In this document: positions 25,745-33,523 of the stretch, piece by piece
How the letters are laid out: the number at the start of each line of letters is the position of its first letter
How positions within the stretch are numbered: position 1 is the first letter of the stretch
From: Bacteroidales bacterium
GTDB lineage: Bacteria; Bacteroidota; Bacteroidia; Bacteroidales; UBA932
DNA length: 64,000 nt
Assembly: GCA_017469845.1 (NCBI GenBank)
Contig: JAFUFP010000028.1
Coordinates: 94,915-158,914, forward strand
Direction of reading: 5' to 3'
Notes under the pieces: model-generated
The model's database searches: none
Seen by the model: only the letters and a program-made list of their open reading frames with translations
Told to the model about the DNA's origin: nothing
Translations under genes and position numbers: made by a program

Positions 25745-26523
25745 TTAAGAGATGATCATTATCGATCCGTCTTTTGTCAAGCGTTCATATGTTTCCTCAT
25801 TGAATCTGTACATGAAAGGGGAGCGGTGGGGACCGATGCTCTTTCTTTCGGTGAGTTTTTCGATAAGGCCTATGTGGAGCATCTTTTTGGAGAAATTCCT
25901 GTCGTCAAGTTTCTTCCTCAGGAGAGTTTCGTAGACGGATTTGAGGTCGGGGAGAGTGAACTTTTCCGGGAGCAACCCCTTCCCTATGGGCTTGAGGTAA
26001 CATCTTACTCTCAAGTATTCCAATGCTCCGGAGACCATTTGATTATGGTCGTACAACAACTCGGGAAGATCATTTATGTCCCACCATCTGCATTCTTCAA
26101 CATCTTGATCTGAAACGATTTCGGCTTTTTCGAAATCAATCAGGGCGCAGAATGCTATTGATACGACATCGTTGAACAACCATAGATCACCATCTGCTTG
26201 GCGGGAGATATTGTCAGCGTAACGCAGAATCTCCGGTTTTCTTTTTCCAATCGTCCAGGTTCGCTGTAAACACCGAACTGGAAGAGGGAAAGGTTCTTGA
26301 GCCCGGTTCTCCGCTGCACTATCATCTGCGCGGCACTTTCCGCACTTAGCCCCTTCTCTATGTATCCGCCGGCCAAAGCCCATTTGTGTAGACCCCTGAG
26401 ACGCTGGAGAAGTATTTTGAGGCATTTGTCGTGATAGCCCAATATCAGATGTCGGTACTGATTCCCTCCCGCAGAGTCTTGCTTAAAGGTCCGTATATCT
26501 TTTCAATGTTTTCTGTCTTCATT
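25745..26523 (-). pseudogene. NrtR/AraR-type Nudix-winged-helix sugar regulator, two apparent frameshifts
   Basis: Three frames must be joined to read one protein. Frame A (ATG 26523 to about 26446) gives MKTENIEKIYGPLSKTL..GISTD. Frame B (about 26445-26230) gives ILGYHDKCLKILL, KWALAGGYIEKG and RTGLKNLSLFQFGVY. Frame C (about 26230-25745) gives VVSIAFCALIDF, DVEECRWWDINDLP, then a winged-helix part with FTLPDLKSVYETLL and KMLHIGLIEKL. This is the order of Bacteroidetes Nudix-related transcription factors (NrtR/AraR family), whose Nudix box is degenerate and binds a sugar or nucleotide signal. Here GGYIEKGLSAESAAQ also lacks the catalytic glutamates. The gene is divergent from the rhamnose operon, so it was or is probably its regulator. 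Either the gene is inactivated or the assembly has indel errors. Confidence 0.65.
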
Positions 26524-26626
26524 GTTTTTTTATCGCTACCCGGCAAATGTCTACAAAAAATGACAAAAACAAAACTGCGTCGGATTATTGTCCTTGTGAA
26601 AGCGGGACTTTGAAGGCTGACGTTGT

Positions 26627-26634
26627 CAAAAATA
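26627..26634 (-). promoter_or_regulatory. Minus-strand -7 element (TATTTTTG) for the regulator
   Basis: On the minus strand TATTTTTG fits TAnnTTTG and lies about 104 nt before the regulator's ATG (26523). The 350-nt divergent gap 26524-26873 also holds a short hairpin with T-run (CCTCT/AGAGG, 26696-26708), a CTTTGTT/AACAAAG inverted repeat (26744-26750 with 26765-26771), the palindrome at 26781 and the rhaK promoter. Confidence 0.4.
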
Positions 26635-26780
26635 TAAATATGCGTCAAAATTCGGAAAGTGTGCTTGTTTGTTTGAATCCGGCGAGATTCGGAATCCTCT
26701 AATAGAGGCCTTTTTTCGCCTCTTTTCCGGACATTGTGAAAGGCTTTGTTAATTTGTGTCAAAAAACAAAGTTTTATTGC

Positions 26781-26796
26781 CATATTACGTAATATG
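26781..26796. promoter_or_regulatory. Perfect 16-bp palindrome, candidate operator of the rhamnose operon
   Basis: CATATTACGTAATATG is fully self-complementary and ends 17 nt upstream of the rhaK -7 element, where a repressor or activator dimer would contact the promoter. A related but imperfect copy (CATATTCGTAATAT) lies at 25723-25736 beyond the regulator's stop. The best candidate to bind it is the divergent Nudix-winged-helix regulator or a homologue elsewhere in the genome (inference). Confidence 0.5.
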
Positions 26797-26813
26797 CCGC
26801 TGATTATAATCCC

Positions 26814-26821
26814 TATCTTTG
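26814..26821 (+). promoter_or_regulatory. -7 promoter element (TATCTTTG) of the rhamnose operon
   Basis: TATCTTTGC fits the consensus and lies 52 nt before the rhaK ATG (26874). No TTG is found at normal spacing; the expected -33 area is taken up by the palindrome, which suggests an activator-dependent or tightly repressed promoter. Confidence 0.6.
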
Positions 26822-26873
26822 CATTTGTAAAAAAGCATTTATCAATAATCGGTATACCAAAAAATATAACCAC

Positions 26874-28301
26874 ATGGCAACAAAACACAATTTTCTTGCT
26901 TTCGACTGCGGTGCGACCAGCGGACGCGCTGTTCTTGCCACTTTCGAGGCCGGCAAATTCGAGATGAAGGAAGTTTACCGCTTCCCCAACCAGATTCTTG
27001 AAGTCGGCGGAAAGTTCTATTGGAATGTTTACTCGATTTACGAGCACTTCAAGAAATGTCTCGCCGAACTCGGCAAGCAGGGTGTCAAGATCGAGTCAAT
27101 AGGTATTGATACATGGGGCGTGGATTTCGGATGCATAGCCGAGGACGGATCTCTCCTCGGACTTCCCCGCGCATATCGCGACCCTTATACTGAGGGCGTG
27201 CCCGAGAAGGTTTTTGAAATCATCCCCCGTGAAGAGCTTTATGGTGTGACCGGTATCCAGATCATGGATTTCAACACCATTTTCCAGCTTTATGCTCAGA
27301 AGGAAGAAGGCTTCGAGCCTCTCAAACATGCGAAGGAAATCCTTTTCATGCCCGACCTTCTCTCCTACTTCCTTACCGGCAATCGTGTATGCGAATATAC
27401 TGATGCTTCCACCTCCGGCATGATGAACCAGAATTCCCGCCAGTTCGAGAAGTCTCTCCTTGACCGCCTCGGAATCAACAGCGGCGTTCTCCGTCCCATC
27501 GTGCAGCCCGGAACCATAGTGGGAAATCTCCGCAAAGTCATCGCCGATGAAACAGGTGTAGGTGAGGTCCCCGTTATCGCCATCGCAGGTCATGACACGG
27601 CTTCAGCCATCGCTGCGGTTCCCGCCGAGAACGAGAATTTCGCATACCTCTCCAGCGGAACATGGTCACTTATGGGTATCGAGACTCCCGCTCCGATCAT
27701 TTCGGACGAATCATGCAAACTCAATTTCACCAATGAGGGCGGAATCGAGGGAACGACCAGATTCCTCAAGAACATCACCGGAATGTGGCTTCTTGAGCAG
27801 TGCCGCAAGATTTGGGCTTCCGAAGGCCGCACATACAACTATGCGCAGATCGAGGCCATGGCACGTGAGGCCATCGATTTCCCTTCAACCGTGAATCCTG
27901 ACGACCCCCGTTTCGCGAATCCCGAGAACATGGTCCTCGCCATCGAGAGCTATCTGCTCCAGACGAACCAGCAGCTTCCCAAGACGGACGGCGAATTCAT
28001 CAGCTGCATCTATCACAGCCTCGCAAAGCGTTACAAAGAGGTTCTCGACATGCTCCAGAGCTTCGCTCCTTTCAAGATCGAGAAGCTTCACGTGATCGGT
28101 GGCGGTTCCGCCAACAAGACGATGAGCCAGCTTACCGCGGACTCCATCGGAATTCCCGTTGTCGCAGGTCCTACCGAGGCTACCGCTATCGGTAACGTAA
28201 TGATCCAGGCTAAGGCCCTCGGTCTTGTTGATGACCGTTGGGACATGAGAAGGACAATCGCCAAGGCGTTCGAGGTCCAGACCTATTATCCTTCCAAATA
28301 A
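26874..28301 (+). CDS. rhaK: Rhamnulokinase
   Basis: 475 residues. A cytoplasmic FGGY-family kinase that phosphorylates L-rhamnulose to L-rhamnulose 1-phosphate. The N-terminal phosphate loop FDCGATSGRAVLA (~10-22), IGIDTWGVDFG (~76-86), AGHDTASA (~241) and the C-terminal nucleotide site VIGGGSANKTMSQLTADSIG followed by GPTEATAIGN are characteristic of rhamnulokinase. Length is normal for the Bacteroidetes enzyme. It is the first gene of the rhamnose operon; rhaI follows after 55 nt. In Bacteroides thetaiotaomicron rhaK, rhaI and the permease gene lie in the same order. Regulation probably goes through the palindrome and promoter at 26781-26821. Confidence 0.96.
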   Translation: MATKHNFLAFDCGATSGRAVLATFEAGKFEMKEVYRFPNQILEVGGKFYWNVYSIYEHFKKCLAELGKQGVKIESIGIDTWGVDFGCIAEDGSLLGLPRAYRDPYTEGVPEKVFEIIPREELYGVTGIQIMDFNTIFQLYAQKEEGFEPLKHAKEILFMPDLLSYFLTGNRVCEYTDASTSGMMNQNSRQFEKSLLDRLGINSGVLRPIVQPGTIVGNLRKVIADETGVGEVPVIAIAGHDTASAIAAVPAENENFAYLSSGTWSLMGIETPAPIISDESCKLNFTNEGGIEGTTRFLKNITGMWLLEQCRKIWASEGRTYNYAQIEAMAREAIDFPSTVNPDDPRFANPENMVLAIESYLLQTNQQLPKTDGEFISCIYHSLAKRYKEVLDMLQSFAPFKIEKLHVIGGGSANKTMSQLTADSIGIPVVAGPTEATAIGNVMIQAKALGLVDDRWDMRRTIAKAFEVQTYYPSK

Positions 28302-28323
28302 TAAATTCAAGAAAATCAATCAT

Positions 28324-28344
28324 CAATAAACAATAAACAATAAA
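28324..28344 (+). repeat. Three tandem CAATAAA units in the rhaI leader
   Basis: CAATAAA occurs three times head to tail (28324-28344), directly before CACATTACAGAT and the rhaI ATG. It forms an unstructured A-rich leader of the sort that replaces Shine-Dalgarno pairing in Bacteroidetes; copy number may tune translation (inference). Confidence 0.7.
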
Positions 28345-28356
28345 CACATTACAGAT

Positions 28357-29607
28357 ATGAACGAAAATCTTATTCTTAAGGCTTACGAAGTAGCGAAAGA
28401 GCGCTACGCTGCCGTTGGTGTCGATACCGACAAGGTCGTCGAGAAACTCGAGAAGACCCCGATCTCCCTCCATTGCTGGCAGACCGATGATGTCATGGGT
28501 TTCGAGAACAATGACGCTCTCACCGGAGGTATCCAGACAACCGGTAACTATCCCGGACGTGCACGCAACATCGACGAGGTCAGGGCTGACCTGGTTTTCG
28601 CCAAGAGCCTCCTCGCAGGTAACCACCGTGTCAATCTCCATGAAATCTACGGAGACTTCCAGGGAAAGAAGGTTGACCGTGACGAAGTAGGTGTTGAGCA
28701 TTTCCAGAGCTGGATCGATTGGGCAAAGGACAACAACCTCAAGCTCGATTTCAACTCAACTTCCTTCTCACATCCCAAGAGCGGTGACCTCTCCCTCTCC
28801 AACCCCGATCCCGCTATCCGCGAGTTCTGGATCGAGCACACGAAACGTTGCCGCCGCATCGCTGACGCCATGGGTAAGGCTCAGGGAGACCCTTGTATCA
28901 TGAACATCTGGGTTCATGACGGTCTCAAGGATCTTACCGTCCGCCGCAAATATTATCGTGAGCTCCTCACCCAGTCTCTCGATGAGATCATGAAGGAAGA
29001 CCTTCCCGACATGAAGGCTTGCTTCGAGGCCAAGCTCTTCGGTATCGGTCTTGAGAGCTACACCGTAGGTTCACACGACTTCTATACCGCATACTGCGCA
29101 ACCCGTAAGTACATCTACACCCTCGATACAGGTCACTACGAGCCCACTGAGAATGTTTCCGACTTCGTTTCGACCCTTCTCATGTACGTTCCTGAGCTCA
29201 TGCTCCACGTCAGCCGTCCTGTCCGTTGGGACTCCGACCACGTGACCATCATGAACGACCAGACCCTCGACCTGTTCAAGGAGCTCGTCCGCAACGACGG
29301 TTTCGACCGCGCTCACATCGGTCTTGACTATTTCGACGCTTCCATCAACCGTATCGGTGCTTACGTAATCGGTACACGTGCTACCCAGAAGTGCGTTCTC
29401 CAGGCTCTCCTCGAGCCCGTCGCCAAACTCCGCGAGTACGAGGACAAGGGAGAGTTCTTCCAGAGACTCGCCCTCATGGAAGAGGCCAAGAGCCTTCCTT
29501 TCGGAGCCGTCTTCGATTACTTCAACCTCAAGAACGGTGTACCTGTGGGTGAAGAGTTCATCCCTTGCATCGAGCAGTACGAGAAGGACGTAACTTCCAA
29601 GAGGTAA
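28357..29607 (+). CDS. rhaI: L-rhamnose isomerase
   Basis: 416 residues. Converts L-rhamnose to L-rhamnulose in the cytoplasm. The xylose-isomerase-like barrel shows the rhamnose isomerase segments SLHCWQTDDVMGFE (~43), DFNSTSFSHPKSGDLSLSNPD (read in two parts, ~130-150), IWVHDGLKD (~186), GLESYTVGSHDFY (~229), LDTGHYEPTENVSDF and RPVRWDSDHV (~290), which together provide the metal-binding Glu, Asp and His residues. Length equals that of the Bacteroides enzyme (about 418). The gene is called rhaA in enteric bacteria. A hairpin with T-run right after the stop (29625-29644) may reduce read-through into rhaT. Confidence 0.97.
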   Translation: MNENLILKAYEVAKERYAAVGVDTDKVVEKLEKTPISLHCWQTDDVMGFENNDALTGGIQTTGNYPGRARNIDEVRADLVFAKSLLAGNHRVNLHEIYGDFQGKKVDRDEVGVEHFQSWIDWAKDNNLKLDFNSTSFSHPKSGDLSLSNPDPAIREFWIEHTKRCRRIADAMGKAQGDPCIMNIWVHDGLKDLTVRRKYYRELLTQSLDEIMKEDLPDMKACFEAKLFGIGLESYTVGSHDFYTAYCATRKYIYTLDTGHYEPTENVSDFVSTLLMYVPELMLHVSRPVRWDSDHVTIMNDQTLDLFKELVRNDGFDRAHIGLDYFDASINRIGAYVIGTRATQKCVLQALLEPVAKLREYEDKGEFFQRLALMEEAKSLPFGAVFDYFNLKNGVPVGEEFIPCIEQYEKDVTSKR

Positions 29608-29624
29608 TTGATTTAAGAGCATAT

Positions 29625-29644
29625 GGCCCCGAAAGGGGCCTTTT
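29625..29644 (+). terminator. Intra-operon terminator/attenuator
   Basis: GGCCCC (29625-29630), GAAA tetraloop, GGGGCC (29635-29640), then TTTT. This compact GNRA-capped stem between rhaI and rhaT suggests partial termination, giving more rhaK-rhaI transcript than distal transcript, or 3'-end stabilisation. Confidence 0.7.
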
Positions 29645-29680
29645 GCGCTGAAATATCGTCAACTTAACATCCCCTGAAAT

Positions 29681-30715
29681 ATGAATCTGATAATAGGACT
29701 CCTCATTATAGCGATTGGCGCATTCTGCCAGTCCTCCAGCTATGTTCCTATCAACAAGATCAAGGAGTGGAGCTGGGAGAGCTACTGGATTGTCCAGGGC
29801 GTTTTCGCATGGCTCGTCTTCCCTCTCATCGGAGCTTTGCTGGCCGTTCCTTCTGGCCACTCTCTCGGTGAACTGTTCTCTAATGCCCCCTCATTCAACC
29901 TTTGGATGACTATCTTCTTCGGAGTCCTTTGGGGAATCGGTGGCCTTACTTTCGGTCTTTCGATGAGGTATCTGGGTGTCGCACTCGGACAGAGCATCGC
30001 TCTGGGAACATGTTCCGGTCTCGGAACCATCATGGGTCCGGTTCTGCTGAACATCTTCTTCCCTGAACTCAACGCTCTGCAGTCCCTTACCTGGGCCGTC
30101 ATCATCGGTGTTGTCGTGATGCTTCTCGGTATCGCCATCATCGGAGTTGCCGGTGGAATGAAAGCCGCTTCCCTTCCTGAGGAAGAGAAAAAGAAGGCCG
30201 TCAAGGACTTCAACTTCTCAAAGGGTCTTGCCATCGCTCTTCTGGCCGGTTTCATGAGCGGCTGTTTCAATGTCGGTCTCGAATTCGGTAAGGAGATCAA
30301 CTTCCCCGAGACTCAGGATATCTTCAAGACTCTTCCCGCCACACTTCTCGTCACCATCGGAGGTTTTGTCACAAACGCCGTTTACTGCTTCTGGCAGAAT
30401 ACCAAGAACAAGACCTGGGGTGATTACAAGAAAGGCAACGTTTGGGGGAACAACCTTATTTTCTGTGCATTGGCAGGTCTTCTGTGGTACAGCCAGTTCT
30501 TCGGCCTGAGCCTCGGTAAGGGATTCTTCACGGAGTACCCTACCATGATGACTCTCGCATTCTGTATCCTCATGGCTCTCAATGTAACATTCAGCAACGT
30601 TTGGGGAATTATCCTCAAGGAGTGGAAAGGCTGCTCAAAGAAGACCATCACCGTTCTCGTCATCGGTTTGGTCGTTCTCGTTTTCTCGACCTTCCTTCCC
30701 CAACTTCTCGCCTAA
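29681..30715 (+). CDS. rhaT: L-rhamnose/proton symporter
   Basis: 344 residues with about ten hydrophobic segments evenly spread over the sequence and no signal peptide, matching the RhaT family of the drug/metabolite transporter superfamily. Typical parts are GAFCQSSSYVPINKIKEWSWE near the N-terminus (read as a membrane segment and loop), GVLWGIGGLTFGLSMRYLGV and GQSIALGTCSGLGTIMGP. It imports L-rhamnose across the inner membrane with a proton. Position after rhaI is the same as in Bacteroides. A small hairpin (GTCTC/GAGAC, 30729-30745) separates it from the E2 gene 48 nt downstream. Confidence 0.95.
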   Translation: MNLIIGLLIIAIGAFCQSSSYVPINKIKEWSWESYWIVQGVFAWLVFPLIGALLAVPSGHSLGELFSNAPSFNLWMTIFFGVLWGIGGLTFGLSMRYLGVALGQSIALGTCSGLGTIMGPVLLNIFFPELNALQSLTWAVIIGVVVMLLGIAIIGVAGGMKAASLPEEEKKKAVKDFNFSKGLAIALLAGFMSGCFNVGLEFGKEINFPETQDIFKTLPATLLVTIGGFVTNAVYCFWQNTKNKTWGDYKKGNVWGNNLIFCALAGLLWYSQFFGLSLGKGFFTEYPTMMTLAFCILMALNVTFSNVWGIILKEWKGCSKKTITVLVIGLVVLVFSTFLPQLLA

Positions 30716-30763
30716 TAACAATTCAATAGTCTCGCAAGGAGAGACACAAATAATTCTAACATA

Positions 30764-32122
30764 ATGGCAAATCCAGTAATAATGCCCAAACAGGGCCAGT
30801 CTGTAGAAAGCTGCATCGTCTCCGAATTCAAAGTGAAGGTAGGTGACAAAGTAAAGGCCGGTGACGTCCTTTTCGGCTACGAAACAGATAAGGCTACCTT
30901 CGAGGAGGAGTCAAAATTTGACGGAACCGTCCTCGCAATATTCTTCAACGACGGTGATGAGATTCCTGTTCTCACCAACGTTATGGTTATCGGAAACGAA
31001 GGCGAGTCTTTCGCGGAGTTCGCTCCCGACGGAGCAGGTGCCGCAGCTCCCGCTGCCGCTCCTGAGGCTCCCGCAGCTGCCGCACCCGAGGCACCTGCCG
31101 CCGCTGCTCCCGCTGCCGCCGCTGCTCCTGCAGCTCCCGTAGTGGAAGGTGCTCCCGTATCTCCCAGAGCTAGGATGATAGCCGCTGAGAAGAGCGTCAA
31201 CACATCCGCAATCGCCGGTTCCGGTCCTCACGGACGCATCATCGCGCAGGATGTTGAAGCCGCAGCCGCAGCCCAGGGCAAACTCACAGGTCTCGCAAAA
31301 GCCAAGATGGCCGAAGGCGGTCTTGTCGCTCCCGCACAGGGCGCAGGTCTTGCCGGAGCGGTCAAGGGCGGTGACCTCAAAGTTTGGCAGGCCAACCATA
31401 CCGACATCGCCGGTGAAGGTGAAGAGTTCAAGGTTGTCAAGATGTCCAATATGCGTAAGCTCATCGCCAAGTCGATGTACAATTCTCTCCAGAATTCCGC
31501 ACAGCTTACCCATATGCTCGGTGCTGATGCCCGCCGCATCCAGGCTCTCCGCAAGAAAGCCAAAAAGGCTCTCGAAGAGGGCAAGATCGACGCCAACATC
31601 ACCATCAACGACTTCGTCTGCTTCGCTGTCATCAAGGCCCTCAAGAAGTTCCCGAACCTCAATTCACACTGCCTCGGAGACGCTATGCGCATCTTCAACA
31701 GCGTCAACCTCGGTCTTGCTGTCGATACGGAGCGCGGACTCATGGTTCCTGCAGTGAAGAACGCTGAGGATCTCAATATCGTAGGTCTTTCCAAGAACCT
31801 CAAGAAAGTCGCTGACGACTGCAAGAAGGGCTCGATCAATCCTGACCTTCTTTCAAGCGAGGCCGCTTCCTTCACCGTTTCCAACCTCGGAGGTTACGGA
31901 GTCGAGTGGTTCACTCCCATCATCAATGTTCCTCAGAGCGCTATCCTCGGTGTCGGAACCATCGTCGCACGTCCCAAGGACCTCGGCGGCGGAGTATACG
32001 GCTTCGTTCCTTACATGGGCCTCAGCCTTACCTATGACCACAGGGCAATCGACGGTGGAGAGGCAACACGCTTCCTCAAGCAGGTCGCTACAGAAATCGA
32101 GAACCTCGAAGTTGAATTCTAA
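30764..32122 (+). CDS. 2-oxo-acid dehydrogenase complex E2 (dihydrolipoamide acyltransferase)
   Basis: 452 residues in standard E2 order: one lipoyl domain (~1-78) with the lipoylation site YETDKATFE (Lys43); an Ala/Pro-rich flexible linker (~90-128); the E1/E3-binding domain (SPRARMIAAE ... GSGPHGRIIAQDV, ~132-170); and the acetyltransferase core with the active-site motif YDHRAIDGG (His426). It moves acyl groups from lipoyl to CoA. With one lipoyl domain and a fused E1 downstream it most resembles a pyruvate dehydrogenase E2, though branched-chain or acetoin complexes use the same parts. It is followed at 15 nt by E3 and 6 nt later by E1, all between rhaT and the rhamnose aldolase gene, implying induction with rhamnose. 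Confidence 0.92.
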   Translation: MANPVIMPKQGQSVESCIVSEFKVKVGDKVKAGDVLFGYETDKATFEEESKFDGTVLAIFFNDGDEIPVLTNVMVIGNEGESFAEFAPDGAGAAAPAAAPEAPAAAAPEAPAAAAPAAAAAPAAPVVEGAPVSPRARMIAAEKSVNTSAIAGSGPHGRIIAQDVEAAAAAQGKLTGLAKAKMAEGGLVAPAQGAGLAGAVKGGDLKVWQANHTDIAGEGEEFKVVKMSNMRKLIAKSMYNSLQNSAQLTHMLGADARRIQALRKKAKKALEEGKIDANITINDFVCFAVIKALKKFPNLNSHCLGDAMRIFNSVNLGLAVDTERGLMVPAVKNAEDLNIVGLSKNLKKVADDCKKGSINPDLLSSEAASFTVSNLGGYGVEWFTPIINVPQSAILGVGTIVARPKDLGGGVYGFVPYMGLSLTYDHRAIDGGEATRFLKQVATEIENLEVEF

Positions 32123-32137
32123 TACTTATATCATATA

Positions 32138-33517
32138 ATGTACGATCTTGCAATTATCGGTGCAGGTCCCGGAGGATACGTCGCAGCTGAACGCGCCGGC
32201 GCAAAGGGACTGAAAGTTGTCCTCTTCGAGAAGAGGGAACTGGGTGGAGTATGCCTCAACGAAGGCTGTATCCCCACCAAGACACTGCTCTACAGTGCCA
32301 AGGTTTATGATTATGCGAAGCATGCTGACATGTACGGTGTCAGTGTCGATGGAGCCGGATTCGATTTCGGAAAGATCATCGACCGCAAGGAGAAAGTCGT
32401 CAAGAAGCTCGTCGGCGGTGTCAAAGCCGGAGTAAAGGGCGCCAAGGCTGAGATAGTCAAGGGTGACGCCATCATCAAGGGACGTTCTTCCGAAGGAATC
32501 TCCATTGAGTGCGAAGGCAAGGAGTATCAGAGCCGCAACCTGCTCATCTGCGCAGGTTCAGAGGCTGTAGTTCCTCCTTTCCCCGGTCTCAAGGAAGCTG
32601 GCGACGTGATTGTCACCAACAGGGAAATCCTCGCTCTGCGTGAGCAGCCCAAGGAACTTGTCATCATCGGTGGCGGTGTCATCGGAATGGAGTTCGCAAG
32701 CTTCTTCAACAGCATCGGAACCAAGGTTACCGTCGTTGAGATGATGCCCAAGATCCTCGGCCCCATGGACGAGGAGATCAGCCAGATGCTTCAGGGCGTT
32801 TATGCAAAGAGGGGTGTCGAGTTCTGCCTCCGCTGCAAGGTTACCGGTATCGAGGGCAACACCGTCGTATATGAGGATCCCGAAGGAAAGGTCTGCCGCG
32901 TGAGCGGTGACAAGATCCTTGTCAGCGTCGGACGTCGTGCCGTTCTCAAGGGCTATGGTCTCGAGAATCTCGGTGTCGAACTCGCTCTCAATCCCGCCGG
33001 AAGGCCTTACGGAATCAAGGTTGACGAGAAGATGCGTACGAATATCCCCGGCGTATACGCTGCAGGAGACGTTACCGGATTCTCAATGCTCGCCCATACC
33101 GCCAGCCGCGAGGGTGAAGTCGCCGTCAACAATATCTGCGGACAGGCTGACCACATGCGTTACAACGCGATCCCCGGTGTCGTTTACACCAACCCCGAAG
33201 TCGCCGGTGTCGGTCTTACCGAGGCTGAGGCAGCCAAGAAGGGCATCGAATACAAGGTCGTCAAACTCCCTATGGCTTACTCCGGAAGGTTCGTGGCCGA
33301 GAACGAGAGGGGAGAAGGCATCTGCAAGGTTCTCGTCGGTCCCAAGTATCACGAGGTCCTCGGTGTCCATATGATGGGTAACCCCTGCTCAGAGATGATC
33401 CACAGCGCCTGCATCGCTATCGAGCAGGAGATGACGGTCGAGCAGCTCAAGGAAGTCGTATTCCCTCACCCTACAGTATCAGAAATTCTCAAAGAAACAG
33501 TATTCACAGTCAAATAG
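32138..33517 (+). CDS. lpdA: Dihydrolipoyl dehydrogenase (E3)
   Basis: 459 residues. FAD-binding GAGPGGYVAAERA at the N-terminus, redox disulfide GGVCLNEGCIPTK (Cys39/Cys44), NAD-binding IIGGGVIGMEFASFF (~172), GVYAAGDVTG (~306) and the catalytic pair HPTVSE (His444/Glu449). It reoxidises the dihydrolipoyl arm of the E2 upstream with NAD+. Length and motifs are fully standard. Only 6 nt separate it from the E1 gene. The dedicated copy in this operon suggests that a complete complex is made on demand rather than sharing a housekeeping E3. Confidence 0.95.
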   Translation: MYDLAIIGAGPGGYVAAERAGAKGLKVVLFEKRELGGVCLNEGCIPTKTLLYSAKVYDYAKHADMYGVSVDGAGFDFGKIIDRKEKVVKKLVGGVKAGVKGAKAEIVKGDAIIKGRSSEGISIECEGKEYQSRNLLICAGSEAVVPPFPGLKEAGDVIVTNREILALREQPKELVIIGGGVIGMEFASFFNSIGTKVTVVEMMPKILGPMDEEISQMLQGVYAKRGVEFCLRCKVTGIEGNTVVYEDPEGKVCRVSGDKILVSVGRRAVLKGYGLENLGVELALNPAGRPYGIKVDEKMRTNIPGVYAAGDVTGFSMLAHTASREGEVAVNNICGQADHMRYNAIPGVVYTNPEVAGVGLTEAEAAKKGIEYKVVKLPMAYSGRFVAENERGEGICKVLVGPKYHEVLGVHMMGNPCSEMIHSACIAIEQEMTVEQLKEVVFPHPTVSEILKETVFTVK

Positions 33518-33523
33518 TATAAT

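Noticed and set aside
26445..27047. 200-codon minus-strand frame crossing the rhaK start
   Set aside because: Only its last ~25 codons (from ATG 26523) look like protein, and they belong to the first piece of the broken regulator; the rest crosses promoter, operator and rhaK coding sequence.
30911..31513. Ser/Gly/Cys-rich minus-strand frame opposite the E2 linker
   Set aside because: Its composition is the reverse reading of the Ala/Pro linker codons; not a real protein.
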